Shown: positions 7,065 through 15,570, numbered from the stretch's first letter. The stretch is DNA of 23,110 nt from Deltaproteobacteria bacterium (GCA_013151875.1 JAADHL010000036.1:1-23110); one strand, 5' to 3'. The notes: generated by a model not told the origin, from the letters alone. Numbers and translations: made by a program.

Positions 7065-7748
7065 GTGCTGGAACCCTTGAAACGACCCGAAGGCGAGGGC
7101 CTGCTGCTGGTGGACAAGCCCGTCGGCCCCTCTTCAGCCAGGGTCGTGTCCATAGTGAAGCGGGCCTGCGGCGTGAGACGTGTGGGACACGGCGGTACCC
7201 TCGATCCCTTTGCCTCGGGCCTGTTGCCTGTATTGATGGGACGTAGGTTCACACGGGAGGCCGGGTCCTTGCTGGGCGGGGACAAGGAGTACGTGCTGAC
7301 GCTCAGACTGGGCTCGGAAACGGATACCCTGGATTTCACGGGACAAGTGATCTCGCGTGGCGAGGGCCCCCTGCCTTCGGGACACGATGTATCCGCCGTC
7401 CTGGGTCGGTTCGAGGGGGTGATCGACCAGAAGGCCCCCGCGTACTCGGCCCTCAAGCTGGACGGACGACCCTTGTACTGGTATGCCAGGCGTGGAATAA
7501 AGGTCGCCGCTCCGACCAGGAAAGTGGAGATACACCAGATTGTCATGGAGGAGTTTCTGTCCCCGGACGTGAAGCTGCGCGTCGTTTGCGGGAAGGGGAC
7601 CTACATGAGGGCCCTGGGTCGGGACATTGGTCGCGCGTTGGGCTGCCTGGGACATCTGACCGCATTACGGCGAATCCGCGTCGGACCCTATTCGGTTGAT
7701 CAGGCGTTGCCCTTGTGGAGGATCAGCGCCGTAAAGGGGGGCGGATGA
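7065..7748 (+). CDS. truB: tRNA pseudouridine(55) synthase TruB, short form without PUA domain
   Basis: TruB isomerises U55 in the T-loop of tRNAs to pseudouridine. The protein has 227 residues and starts at GTG 7065, six bases after the rbfA stop. GLLLVDKPVGPSS opens the fold. The catalytic motif GHGGTLDPFASGLLP carries Asp47, with Gly replacing the common Thr before GTLD. KAPAYSALKLDGRPLYWYARRG and the GTYMRALGRDIG motif complete the catalytic domain. Many TruB proteins are near 300 residues with a C-terminal PUA domain. Here the frame stops soon after the catalytic core, so the PUA domain is missing. The stop overlaps the next start as ATGA. Identity is secure. Confidence 0.94.
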   Translation: MLEPLKRPEGEGLLLVDKPVGPSSARVVSIVKRACGVRRVGHGGTLDPFASGLLPVLMGRRFTREAGSLLGGDKEYVLTLRLGSETDTLDFTGQVISRGEGPLPSGHDVSAVLGRFEGVIDQKAPAYSALKLDGRPLYWYARRGIKVAAPTRKVEIHQIVMEEFLSPDVKLRVVCGKGTYMRALGRDIGRALGCLGHLTALRRIRVGPYSVDQALPLWRISAVKGGG

Positions 7749-8569
7749 TCACCGTCAGGACTCTTGCCAGCGGGTCGTCCGGGAACATGACCCTGATAAG
7801 GTCCGACCGCAGCACGATTGTCCTCGACGTCGGCGTCCGCTCTCAGAGACGTACGCTGGAACTGCTGGGTGAAGCGGGTGTCGGCCTCGATTCCCTGGAC
7901 GCGGCCATCGTGAGCCATTCGCACACCGATCACCTGGGAAGGCCTGGTCTGAAACTGTGCGTTGAGGCAGGCGTACCGTTGATGGCGGGGCGACACACCA
8001 TTGAAGCCGCCGTCAGATTGCATCCCTGGAATGGAAACAACGGCCGGGTCACCGACGCATTCGTCACGATCCGGCCCAAGGATACCTATCTGGTGGGCGA
8101 CATCGAAGTTACCCCCTTCGAGGTGGCGCATGATGTCCCCACCTTCGGCTTTGTCTTTGAAAAGAGGGGCCCGGGCGGTGGTCGTGTCGCGGTGGCGACC
8201 GATCTGGGGCACGCGCCGGATGAACTGCTGCCCTGGTTCACCGACGCAGACGTGATTCTGCTGGAGGCGAATTACGACGAGGGCATGCTTCGCGTGAGTC
8301 CACGCAGTCATCGTGACAAGGCCCGCGTGGCCAGCGGTGTCGGCCATCTTTCGAACCTCCAGGCCGGCAGGTTCCTGGCTCGAGCGGCGGCGGCCGGCAT
8401 GAAATTACCGTCGTACGTGGTTCTGGTTCACCTCAGTCGGGACCATAACAGGCCGGAGGTGGCGGTGGACGACGTCAGCACCTATCTGGATCCGGGGCGA
8501 GGCCATCCGCCCGATGTCGCGGCAGCCCCGCCTGATCGCCCGGGACCCATTATTGAGGTGGACAAATGA
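7745..8569 (+). CDS. Metallo-beta-lactamase-fold hydrolase, YycJ/WalJ-like
   Basis: The start is the ATG overlapping the truB stop (ATGA), giving 274 residues. It opens with RTLASGSSGN, the typical N-terminus of YycJ/WalJ/VicX proteins. The metal motif HSHTDH is at 58-63. Further ligands are likely H129 (VAHD), D153 (ATDLGH) and H229 (HLSRDHN). LEANYDEGML and GHLSN also match that branch. WalJ is a DNA-processing or exonuclease-type enzyme in Firmicutes. Relatives elsewhere are annotated only as MBL-fold hydrolases, and no WalRK two-component system is present here. The C-terminal 25 residues are Pro-rich and probably disordered. An extension upstream inside truB is possible in frame but lacks family similarity. 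Confidence 0.88.
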   Translation: MITVRTLASGSSGNMTLIRSDRSTIVLDVGVRSQRRTLELLGEAGVGLDSLDAAIVSHSHTDHLGRPGLKLCVEAGVPLMAGRHTIEAAVRLHPWNGNNGRVTDAFVTIRPKDTYLVGDIEVTPFEVAHDVPTFGFVFEKRGPGGGRVAVATDLGHAPDELLPWFTDADVILLEANYDEGMLRVSPRSHRDKARVASGVGHLSNLQAGRFLARAAAAGMKLPSYVVLVHLSRDHNRPEVAVDDVSTYLDPGRGHPPDVAAAPPDRPGPIIEVDK

Positions 8570-8582
8570 AATCAGCGCGTGA

Positions 8583-8611
8583 CCTCGTTTGCCCACGTTG
8601 TCTGATACAAT
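8583..8611 (+). promoter_or_regulatory. Candidate extended -10 promoter for maf
   Basis: TGATACAAT (8603-8611) is a near-consensus extended -10 element (TG-n-TACAAT). The -35 region about 17 nt upstream (CCTCGT) is poor, as is common for extended -10 promoters. The predicted start near 8618 leaves a leader of about 22 nt. Confidence 0.45.
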
Positions 8612-8639
8612 AATTGACCGTTCACGCGGGAGGAAAGGG

Positions 8640-9296
8640 ATGCCAGGACAATTGGTGCTCGCGTCAGCGTCTCAAAGAAGAAAGGAACTGCTGGAACACG
8701 CCGGTTTTTCAGTAAAGCCCATGCCGGCCGCGGTGGACGAAACCCCCTTGATAGACGAAAGCCCCGAAATCTTCGTCAAGCGGATGGCCCGAGTGAAGGT
8801 GTTGACCGTGGTCGAGAGGATCCAGCAGACTCTGTACCCCGACGCGGAGATGGCGAGGGCCCAGGGCAGCGTCATACTGAGAGACTCCCCGCTCAGATGG
8901 GTCCTTGGCGCCGACACGGTGGTGGTCCTGGACGGCGTCATCCTGGGAAAACCAACGGACCACGAGGTGGCGGTTGACATGCTGATGTCGTTGCAGGACA
9001 AGGAGCACGTGGTCACCACCGGGTTCTGTCTGTACGACATGAAGAAAAGCAAGGAGGGCATCCAGGCAGTCAACACCCTTGTCAGATTCAAGAGGATGAC
9101 CCGTTCCGAGGCGGAAAAATACCTGAGTGTCGGCGAGTCCATGGACAAGGCCGGCGCGTATGCCATACAGGGGGTCGGCGCGTATCTTGTCGATGCCATA
9201 ACCGGTTCCTACACCAACGTGGTCGGCCTGCCCATCTGTCAGGTCGTCGAAATGATGGAAGAGATGGGGGCCCAGGCCATCATTCCCTTCCTGTAG
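8640..9296 (+). CDS. maf: Maf-family nucleoside triphosphate pyrophosphatase
   Basis: The protein has 218 residues from ATG 8640. This start is chosen over an upstream in-frame ATG because GGGAGG (8628-8633) lies 6 nt before it and LVLASASQRRKELL begins at once, as in all Maf proteins. Other signatures are the GADTVVV motif, ILGKPTDHEVAVDML, and DKAGAYAIQGVGAYLVDAITGSYTNVVGLP. Maf proteins hydrolyse non-canonical or regulatory nucleotides (dTTP/UTP or m7GTP/pseudo-UTP types) to monophosphates and pyrophosphate. An extra segment of about 15 residues (YPDAEMARAQG and following) comes before GADTVVV, compared with the commonest forms. Which subfamily it is cannot be told from the visible motifs. 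It is the first gene after the MBL-fold gene, with its own candidate promoter. Confidence 0.92.
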   Translation: MPGQLVLASASQRRKELLEHAGFSVKPMPAAVDETPLIDESPEIFVKRMARVKVLTVVERIQQTLYPDAEMARAQGSVILRDSPLRWVLGADTVVVLDGVILGKPTDHEVAVDMLMSLQDKEHVVTTGFCLYDMKKSKEGIQAVNTLVRFKRMTRSEAEKYLSVGESMDKAGAYAIQGVGAYLVDAITGSYTNVVGLPICQVVEMMEEMGAQAIIPFL

Positions 9297-9353
9297 GATT
9301 TATCGGGACAGGAACCGGCCTCCCGGGGACCTGACTACTGATTGGGCTGCTGA

Positions 9354-11405
9354 TTGGAATATCGAACGTCAAAGCCTGTCGCGCTGGTTCTGGAAGTTCT
9401 GTTTCTGGCGTTCTTTTTCGCCCTTCTGGCCGTCTATACGTTCAGGGCCAACTGGGACATAGACATTTACTGGCACATCCGCGCCGGGGAATGGATGACC
9501 CAGAACCTGGCCATACCGCACACCGACATCTTTTCCGCAACGGACCCCGGTCGGTCCTGGACCACATTCCAGTGGCTTTACGAGGTGATTGTCTACGAGA
9601 TTGAGGCGCGGTGCGGCTTTTTCTGGGTGAGGGCCCTGCATGCCGGTCTGTTTATCGCAGCGTTCATGCTGCTGTACAGGCTCTTTCGCAAAAGGGCGCC
9701 GGGTCGGGTAGCGGCGGCCTTTCTTTTGGTCCTTGCCCTTGCCCTTACAGAGGACCGCCTGAGGGTGCGTCCGGGTGCGTTCAACCTCTTTTTCTTCGTG
9801 CTCCTTCTTCCCGATCTGCTGAGGCCACGACTGGGGAAATGGGTTATAGCCCGCCTGGTCCTGATATCCGCCGTCTGGGCCAATATTCACGCGGGGGGCG
9901 CCCTGCTGTTGCCACTTGGCGCGGCCGCCCTGACCGGCGGTCGATTTATCATCTGGCTGGCGGACAGGTCCGACGCAAAGGCGAGGGCCGCGCTCAGAAC
10001 GGACCTGATCAGACTGGCGGCGACGGCCCTTCCGATGTGCCTGATGCCGGGCTTCCTGCGCGGCGTTTATACCGCATTCGCCATGTACAAGGACAGCATG
10101 GTCCTGATCCCGGAGTGGCACCCTCCGGCGGTCTATTTCATGCGGGCCATGGCTGGGCCTCTGACCGCGCATCACGTGGTGTGCGGCAGCGTGCCGTATC
10201 TGATGCTGTTCGGCATAGGGGCGCTGGTCATCTTCGGCATGCTCCGGGGCGGATGGAAGGAATTTGCGCGGCGACGGGATCTGGGGCTGATATCTCTCGC
10301 CTTCATGCTGGTTCTACTTGGCGCAAAATCGGCGCGGTTCATATACCTGGACCCAATCGCGGCGTTCCTGCTGGTGCTGGTTTTCAGACGCGAGATTGCA
10401 GCGCTCATGCGCGAGATGGGTCCGCGCCTCGTGGTGATCGGAATGGGCGCGGCCCTTATGGGGATCTCGTTCGAGTATTCCGTCCTCATTCAGCGTGGGG
10501 GACTGCCTCGGGCGGTGAGGATGCTGTCCTATGACCATGAGCCCGGGTTTTTTCCGGAGGGCGCCAGCGATGCGATCTCGGGTATGGGACTCAAGGGCCG
10601 GATTTTTCACAAGACTTCCTGGGGCGGCTATCTGATTTATCGCCATTTCCCATCCTGCACGGTCTTTACGGACGGCAGGGGCAACTTCACCGTGGACGAG
10701 AGAGACGTGCTGGTCGCCGCCCACCGGCCCTATCAGCGGGAACAGGCCCTCGAGGATGCCTGGAACCGTTATCATTTCGATATCGTGGTTTTTCCTCAGC
10801 CCGTGTTCCCGCTTCTTGCCTGGGATAGGACCAAATGGATGCTTGCCTACCACGATGATATTTCCGAGGTGTTTCTACGCGTGACCCCGGGCAACAGGCG
10901 GAACATTGAACGGGTCCTGGCCTACTGGTCCAGGATGGGTATCGACACTTCCGGCGGCGTCAGTGCATTTCAGGACGAGTATCTGCGCGTTCTGGGATAT
11001 GAGATGCTGACCAGCAAGGCCGTGCAGAAAAAATTGAGGCGCCTGAAATCCAAGTTGCGCAGGGCGGACCCGGGTACGAGGGCGAACGCGCTGTTCAAGA
11101 GGGCCCTGATTCTGTTCAGCGCGTTCAGATACAATCTGGCCGAAAAAGACCTGGAGGCATTGAGGCAATTTGGGATCAGACACAGCACCGCGACGCTTTA
11201 CCTGGCCTGGAGCCGCTATCTGACAGGTGACGAGGCCGGGGCCCGGGCGGTGCTAAAGGGGCTGTTGCTCGAACGGGCCGGAAACACGAGGCCCGACCAG
11301 GGTCCTCTGAAGTGGGGGGGCAGGCAGATTCTGCGTCTCCTGGCAAAAAAACTGGGGCTGTTGACAGGGCCGCCCTCCAAGTTGAGCGGCGCCGCGGCGA
11401 GGTGA
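9354..11405 (+). CDS. Large polytopic GT-C-like membrane protein with helical C-terminal domain
   Basis: The 683-residue protein has a first membrane helix at about 10-29, then WDIDIYWHIRAGEWM (34-48), an acidic DxD-type motif in the first extracytoplasmic loop. This arrangement is typical of GT-C glycosyltransferase-fold proteins. About ten more hydrophobic segments follow up to residue 375. The soluble part has FHKTSWGGYLIYRHFP and VFTDGRGNFTV (about 413-445), a signature shared by a widespread family of uncharacterised bacterial membrane proteins. The last 130 residues form paired helices that resemble TPRs. It would use a lipid-linked donor at the membrane, but activity is inferred from fold only. 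The start is TTG at 9354, directly after an in-frame stop, with no clear Shine-Dalgarno sequence. The next in-frame ATG (9495) would remove the first helix and the DxD motif. Confidence 0.85.
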   Translation: MEYRTSKPVALVLEVLFLAFFFALLAVYTFRANWDIDIYWHIRAGEWMTQNLAIPHTDIFSATDPGRSWTTFQWLYEVIVYEIEARCGFFWVRALHAGLFIAAFMLLYRLFRKRAPGRVAAAFLLVLALALTEDRLRVRPGAFNLFFFVLLLPDLLRPRLGKWVIARLVLISAVWANIHAGGALLLPLGAAALTGGRFIIWLADRSDAKARAALRTDLIRLAATALPMCLMPGFLRGVYTAFAMYKDSMVLIPEWHPPAVYFMRAMAGPLTAHHVVCGSVPYLMLFGIGALVIFGMLRGGWKEFARRRDLGLISLAFMLVLLGAKSARFIYLDPIAAFLLVLVFRREIAALMREMGPRLVVIGMGAALMGISFEYSVLIQRGGLPRAVRMLSYDHEPGFFPEGASDAISGMGLKGRIFHKTSWGGYLIYRHFPSCTVFTDGRGNFTVDERDVLVAAHRPYQREQALEDAWNRYHFDIVVFPQPVFPLLAWDRTKWMLAYHDDISEVFLRVTPGNRRNIERVLAYWSRMGIDTSGGVSAFQDEYLRVLGYEMLTSKAVQKKLRRLKSKLRRADPGTRANALFKRALILFSAFRYNLAEKDLEALRQFGIRHSTATLYLAWSRYLTGDEAGARAVLKGLLLERAGNTRPDQGPLKWGGRQILRLLAKKLGLLTGPPSKLSGAAAR

Positions 11406-11410
11406 TTGAA

Positions 11411-12379
11411 ATGGCTGAAACCATCGACATTCTTTTGCTTTTGGCTCTGCCGGCCTCGGGCAAGTCCGAGGTTCGCAGGTACCTTGACTCAATGGAACCC
11501 GCAAGGTGCCGGGCGGACTTCCACATCGGTCCGACGGTCCAGTTGGACGACTTTCCCTATGTGCATTTGATGAGGCGGGTCGATCAGGAACTGATCGCCC
11601 GGGGAAGCGCCGGGGTCTTTTTCAAGGGGCCCGACCGATCGTTCGCGGATCCCTGGGATTGGGGCACCCTCATCCATCTGCTGAACGAGGACTACGACGA
11701 CATGCGGTCGCGTCGGCCCATCAATCCGGATTCGGCCGGCCGGCAACTGATGCAGAGGCTGGACGCCGCGTCGCTCAAGGCCGGCGCAAAAGCCCGCATG
11801 GAACGGCTTCCAGGCGATCTGTTTTCGGCCGTCGCTGACGCCCTCGAAGGGGAGGCGCGGGAAATGCTGGCGGAAAAGCAGGCCGGCTACCCGGATTCAC
11901 TGGATGGGCGAACCGTCGTGATGGAGTTCGCGCGGGGGGGTGCCGACGGCTCGACAATGCCGCTTGAGCCTCCTTTCGGGTACGCTCATTCACTGAAGAT
12001 GCTGTCACCCGAAATCCTGGAACGCTCCGCCATTCTGTATATATGGGTCACGCCCGAGGAATCTCGCCGCAAGAATGACGACAGGGCCGATCCCGACGAC
12101 CCCGGGTCCATCCTGCACCACGGGGTTCCCATGGAAGTCATGCTGGGCGACTATGGATGTGACGACATCGAGTGGCTTCTGGATCAATCCGATGTGCCGG
12201 GCACCGTGAGGATCGAGGCGCACGGTCGCGTATATCACTTGCCGTTGGGTCGCTTTGACAATCGCGTCGACAAGACCAGTTTCATACGAGGCGATGTGTC
12301 CGACTGGGACCCGTCGGCGGTGGCGGCGCTGCACGAGGGTCTGAAAAGCGCGATGGGCCGGTTGCCTGATTTGACCTGA
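11411..12379 (+). CDS. Orphan P-loop NTPase-like protein
   Basis: The 322-residue protein starts at ATG 11411, five bases after the previous stop. A hydrophobic strand leads into ALPASGKSEVRRYL (residues 12-25), a Walker A loop of the type seen in nucleotide and small-molecule kinases. The first Gly is replaced by Ala12, while G17-K18-S19 are kept. A second buried strand, TVVMEFARGGADG (168-180), is a candidate Walker B/substrate strand. SAILYIWVTPEESRRKND (206-223) looks like the strand and Arg-rich lid near the end of the kinase core. QLDDFPYV (44-51) sits where kinases often bind substrate. There are no membrane segments, so it is cytoplasmic. I do not recognise a named family. Its place between two membrane GT-C-like proteins suggests it phosphorylates or senses a sugar or lipid precursor, which is inference only. 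Confidence 0.82.
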   Translation: MAETIDILLLLALPASGKSEVRRYLDSMEPARCRADFHIGPTVQLDDFPYVHLMRRVDQELIARGSAGVFFKGPDRSFADPWDWGTLIHLLNEDYDDMRSRRPINPDSAGRQLMQRLDAASLKAGAKARMERLPGDLFSAVADALEGEAREMLAEKQAGYPDSLDGRTVVMEFARGGADGSTMPLEPPFGYAHSLKMLSPEILERSAILYIWVTPEESRRKNDDRADPDDPGSILHHGVPMEVMLGDYGCDDIEWLLDQSDVPGTVRIEAHGRVYHLPLGRFDNRVDKTSFIRGDVSDWDPSAVAALHEGLKSAMGRLPDLT

Positions 12380-12387
12380 AGGGCCGG

Positions 12388-13850
12388 GTGTGCGTTGCGG
12401 CAGTGATGGAAGACGCTATTTCGAAACGAATCGGACAAGCTGCCTGGGAAAAACTGGGGGTGGCCGCGGTCATGATAGCCGCGGTCGTGCTTGTGTTGCC
12501 TCATAGATACGCCATAACGACTTTTCACGAAGCGAACACGGCCGGCCGTGTATATGCGGTCCAGTCCCTGGTCCACTACGGGACCTGGAACCTGGCGCCC
12601 ATTCTGTGTCGTTCGGGATTCAATCACTCCATCGTGGACCTGTCCGAGCGTGAGGGGGTTCCGTATCTCGAGAAGGCGCCCGGGGTCAGTTGGTTGGGCG
12701 TTCCCGTTTATGCGGTTTTGGCGGCGGCCAATGGCGGGAAAAAATTGCCGTTTCACTGGACCGCCATGGCCTTGGGGCTGCTGTGTGTGTTTTTACCTGT
12801 GATGGTGGTGGCTTTGCTGCTGAGACGGGAATGGTCCCCAGGGCTGGGCAGTAGAGCATCGTCCATTGCCGTCGTAGTGCTCCTTCTGGCCACGCCTTTT
12901 CATGTCTACAGCGCAATGTTTCAGGATTATCCGCTTGCCACGATGATGCTCATGGCGGGCTGGATCTTGATCAGGCGTCGTTCACCGTGGCTGATTTCGC
13001 TGGGCGGACTGCTGCTGGGATACGCCGGCGTCGTCAATTACGCGTTCTTTCTGTATGGCGGTCTGGTGGGGGCGGTGGAGCTTGCGCGCAGGGTCGCCGC
13101 GGGTGAAGAATGGAAACTCTTTTCCCTGACGGGGGTTGCGTCGGCGGCGCTTCCCGTGCTTTGTCTGATGGTCTATGACGCGACGCTGTTCGGGGGGCCG
13201 TTTACCACCGCCTACGCCTTTATGATCAATGAGGGACAGAGGGTTTCCCATGCCAGGGTCGCGTTTTCTTTAGGTACGCTGCTGCGGGATTTCATCGGTC
13301 CGAAGCACGGAATTTTCTTTATTGCTCCCTGGACGCCGATAGGATTGGCCGGCCTGCTTGCGGCCCTGAGGGAACCGCGGCACAGGTGGCTCTGCCTTAC
13401 GGGATTGGCGGTAGTGATAGCGACGCTGGGGTTTTCTTCCTTCTGGGAGACGTCGAACGCGGACGACATGGCATTCGATCGCCACCTGATGCCGGTCTTT
13501 CCCTGGCTGGCCTGGGGTTTCGGATGGATGGTCCAGAGGGCCCTTACCCAATCTCGCGTGATATATCGGGCATTGATTGGTTTCGGCGCCGCCGGTGTCG
13601 CGGTCGGGTGGTTTTATGAACTGGTGACTGTGTGGACCTTTCCCTACCATTCGTCCCGCCTGTTCAGTCCCCTGTGGCAGGTCAGCATTCCCCTGTTCAT
13701 GAACGGCGGGCACCAGCCGTCGGTCTTTTACAATCTATTCGAACCCTATGCACCGGCCGTATTGCCGCCGGGGACCACTGGATGCTGGTGGGCTGTGCGG
13801 TGCTGGCCTCGTTGACTGCATTTGCGGTGGCCGCCAGGAGGCGTACATGA
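12388..13850 (+). CDS. Polytopic GT39/PMT-like glycosyltransferase, frameshifted near its 3' end
   Basis: The main frame runs from GTG 12388 to a stop at 13815 and contains about 11 hydrophobic segments. FHEANTAGRVYAV (47-59) and PYLEKAPGVSWLGVPVYAV (92-110) match the first loop and second helix of dolichol-P-mannose-type (PMT/GT39) membrane glycosyltransferases, so a lipid-phosphate sugar donor is likely. After LPPG at about 13770 the main frame ends in an atypical TGCWWAVRCWPR tail. The -1 frame instead continues DHWMLVGCAVLASLTAFAVAARRRT, a final membrane helix with a positive end, to TGA 13848-13850. One lost G in the run 13770-13773 explains this. Correction gives 487 residues and an ATGA overlap with the next gene. 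The start is uncertain: GTG 12388, GTG 12403 or ATG 12406. The acceptor is unknown. Confidence 0.85.
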
Positions 13851-14191
13851 GGGATACCGTCGGAACCTGGGCGGGCATTGGGGCTTTTCTTGGTGGACTG
13901 GCCCTGTTTGCCTTCGTGGGCATGGCGAGCGACCCTGGGTCGCCCCGGATCCGTTCGTGGGCCGCGACAATCCCCAAAGCGGAATTCGTGCGTCTGGATC
14001 CGGCCCGCAAGGATCTGGTCAAGCAGATGCGCCTGGAATCCCGCATCTATGAATCAGCGTATTACGACATCGTAGGCAGCTCGTTCACGCCTCAGGATGT
14101 GTCCTGGTCCGAATCGGGTTATCCCGACACGAATCCCTGGTGTCTTGTGCCTGGGGCCTTGAAAGGCGCCCGAGCAGCCGGGAAAGAATGA
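13847..14191 (+). CDS. Small N-terminally anchored membrane protein, unknown function
   Basis: ATG 13847 overlaps the corrected stop of the preceding glycosyltransferase-like gene (ATGA), giving 114 residues. A single hydrophobic segment (WAGIGAFLGGLALFAFVGMA, residues 8-27) is followed by a soluble domain of about 85 residues with SRIYESAYYDIVGSS and TPQDVSWSESGYPDTNPW. The N-terminus is not basic enough for a clear cleavable signal and has no lipobox, so an inner-membrane anchor with a periplasmic domain is likely. I do not recognise a family. Coupling to the upstream gene suggests it assists the same surface process. It ends one base before the stop of the convergent hydantoinase-like gene. 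Confidence 0.75.
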   Translation: MRDTVGTWAGIGAFLGGLALFAFVGMASDPGSPRIRSWAATIPKAEFVRLDPARKDLVKQMRLESRIYESAYYDIVGSSFTPQDVSWSESGYPDTNPWCLVPGALKGARAAGKE

Positions 14192-14192
14192 G

Positions 14193-15569
14193 TCAGAGGC
14201 TCGCCTCGATGAATCGGCCGCGCCGGAGGCCCACCGGCTCCATCACGTCCCGGGAATTCCGCGTTGCGGCGAGACGGCCCTTCAGATAGACCTCGCGCAG
14301 CGACCCCCTCAGGGACATGCCCTCCCATGGCGAGTAGTCGGTATTCGAGTGCAGGTCCGCTACGCTTACCATTGTTTCCTTTCGAGGGTCCATGACCACG
14401 AAGTCGGCATCCAGGCCTGTTTCGATGGCGCCCTTGGTTCCATCCAGACCGAAAAGGCGGGACGGATTGAGCGCCAGCAATTCGGCCAGTCGTTCCATCG
14501 GGAGCCATTCCCCCAAGGCCAGGTGATAGGCCAGGGGCAAGAGCGTCTCCACCCCTGGGAGCCCCCCCGGAATCTGCCTGAAGTCGTCCCTGTGCATCTC
14601 TTTCTGAGCGCGGGTGAACGGGCAGTGGTCGGTGGCAAGCACGTCTATCAGGCCGGAACTCAGGGACGCAAGCAGTGCCTTGCGGTCCGAACTCGACCTC
14701 AGGGGAGGGGCGCAGACGAGGTGTTCAGGGTGTTCAATTCCACTGTCCGGGCGATCGAGCAGCAGATATTGGGGACAGGTTTCAATGTGCAGACGGGCGC
14801 CGCGGCTTCTCATGCCAAGGGCCGCCGCAAGGCCCTTGGCGGATGACACGTGGACCAGGTAGACAGGCTGGCCCGTGTCGATGGCCGCCAGACCCACCAG
14901 TTCCACCGCCTTTGCCTCGGCCTCAGCGGGCCTGGAGTCAAAGAAGTGGATTGCGTCCCTTTTTCCCCTGTCGAGCAGTTCCTGGACGGCTACCTCGATA
15001 CGGCGCTGGTCCTCCGCGTGGACCATGACCAGACCACCGGCCTTTTTTACCGCCCACAGCACGTCCGTCAGCGTGTCTATTCCGACGGCCATGCCCGGAT
15101 AGGCCAGAAACAGCTTGAATGACGTAACGCCGGCCTCGACGACCTCCGGGATCTCGGCCAGGACCGCATCGGAAGGCGAAGTAATGTTGGCGTGCAGGAA
15201 CCAGTCGCACCACGAGCCTTCATCGGCGGATTCCAGCCGGCGTTTGACGGAAGCTAGCAAGCCCTCGCCAGTGGCCTGGACCGTGAAATCCCCCACGGTG
15301 GTGACGCCCCCGCACACCGCAGCCAGTGTCCCGGACCCATAACCATCCCTGGACCTTTCGCCGCAAATCTCCACGCCCAGATGGACATGAGCATCAATCG
15401 CCCCTGGCAGGACGTGGCATCCCCGCGCGTCGATCTCGGGCCCGCTTTCCGGAGGTATGGCGCCGATGTCCGTGAAAACTCCGTCATCAACCGCCAGGTC
15501 CGCGCGCCGGACACCGTCCGGAAAAACCAGATTGCCCCCCCGAATAACCAGGTCGTGCGTGGTGCCCAC
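14193..15569 (-). CDS. Dihydropyrimidinase/hydantoinase-like amidohydrolase
   Basis: The 458-residue protein starts at GTG 15569, one base after the stop of the MaoC-like gene. Cyclic amidohydrolase motifs appear in order: DAHVHLG (H61, H63), SFKLFLAYPG with the lysine that is carbamylated in the binuclear metal centre (K152), MVHAE (H184), VHVSS (H240), and ATDHCPF with the catalytic Asp314. FKLFLAYPG and DHCPF favour the dihydropyrimidinase/D-hydantoinase branch over dihydroorotase. These enzymes open cyclic imides such as dihydrouracil or hydantoins in the cytoplasm. An allantoinase-like or other imidase role cannot be excluded. No beta-ureidopropionase or carbamoylase is visible nearby. 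It is the last gene of the four-gene minus-strand operon. Confidence 0.9.
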   Translation of the reverse strand: MGTTHDLVIRGGNLVFPDGVRRADLAVDDGVFTDIGAIPPESGPEIDARGCHVLPGAIDAHVHLGVEICGERSRDGYGSGTLAAVCGGVTTVGDFTVQATGEGLLASVKRRLESADEGSWCDWFLHANITSPSDAVLAEIPEVVEAGVTSFKLFLAYPGMAVGIDTLTDVLWAVKKAGGLVMVHAEDQRRIEVAVQELLDRGKRDAIHFFDSRPAEAEAKAVELVGLAAIDTGQPVYLVHVSSAKGLAAALGMRSRGARLHIETCPQYLLLDRPDSGIEHPEHLVCAPPLRSSSDRKALLASLSSGLIDVLATDHCPFTRAQKEMHRDDFRQIPGGLPGVETLLPLAYHLALGEWLPMERLAELLALNPSRLFGLDGTKGAIETGLDADFVVMDPRKETMVSVADLHSNTDYSPWEGMSLRGSLREVYLKGRLAATRNSRDVMEPVGLRRGRFIEASL

Positions 15570-15570
15570 G

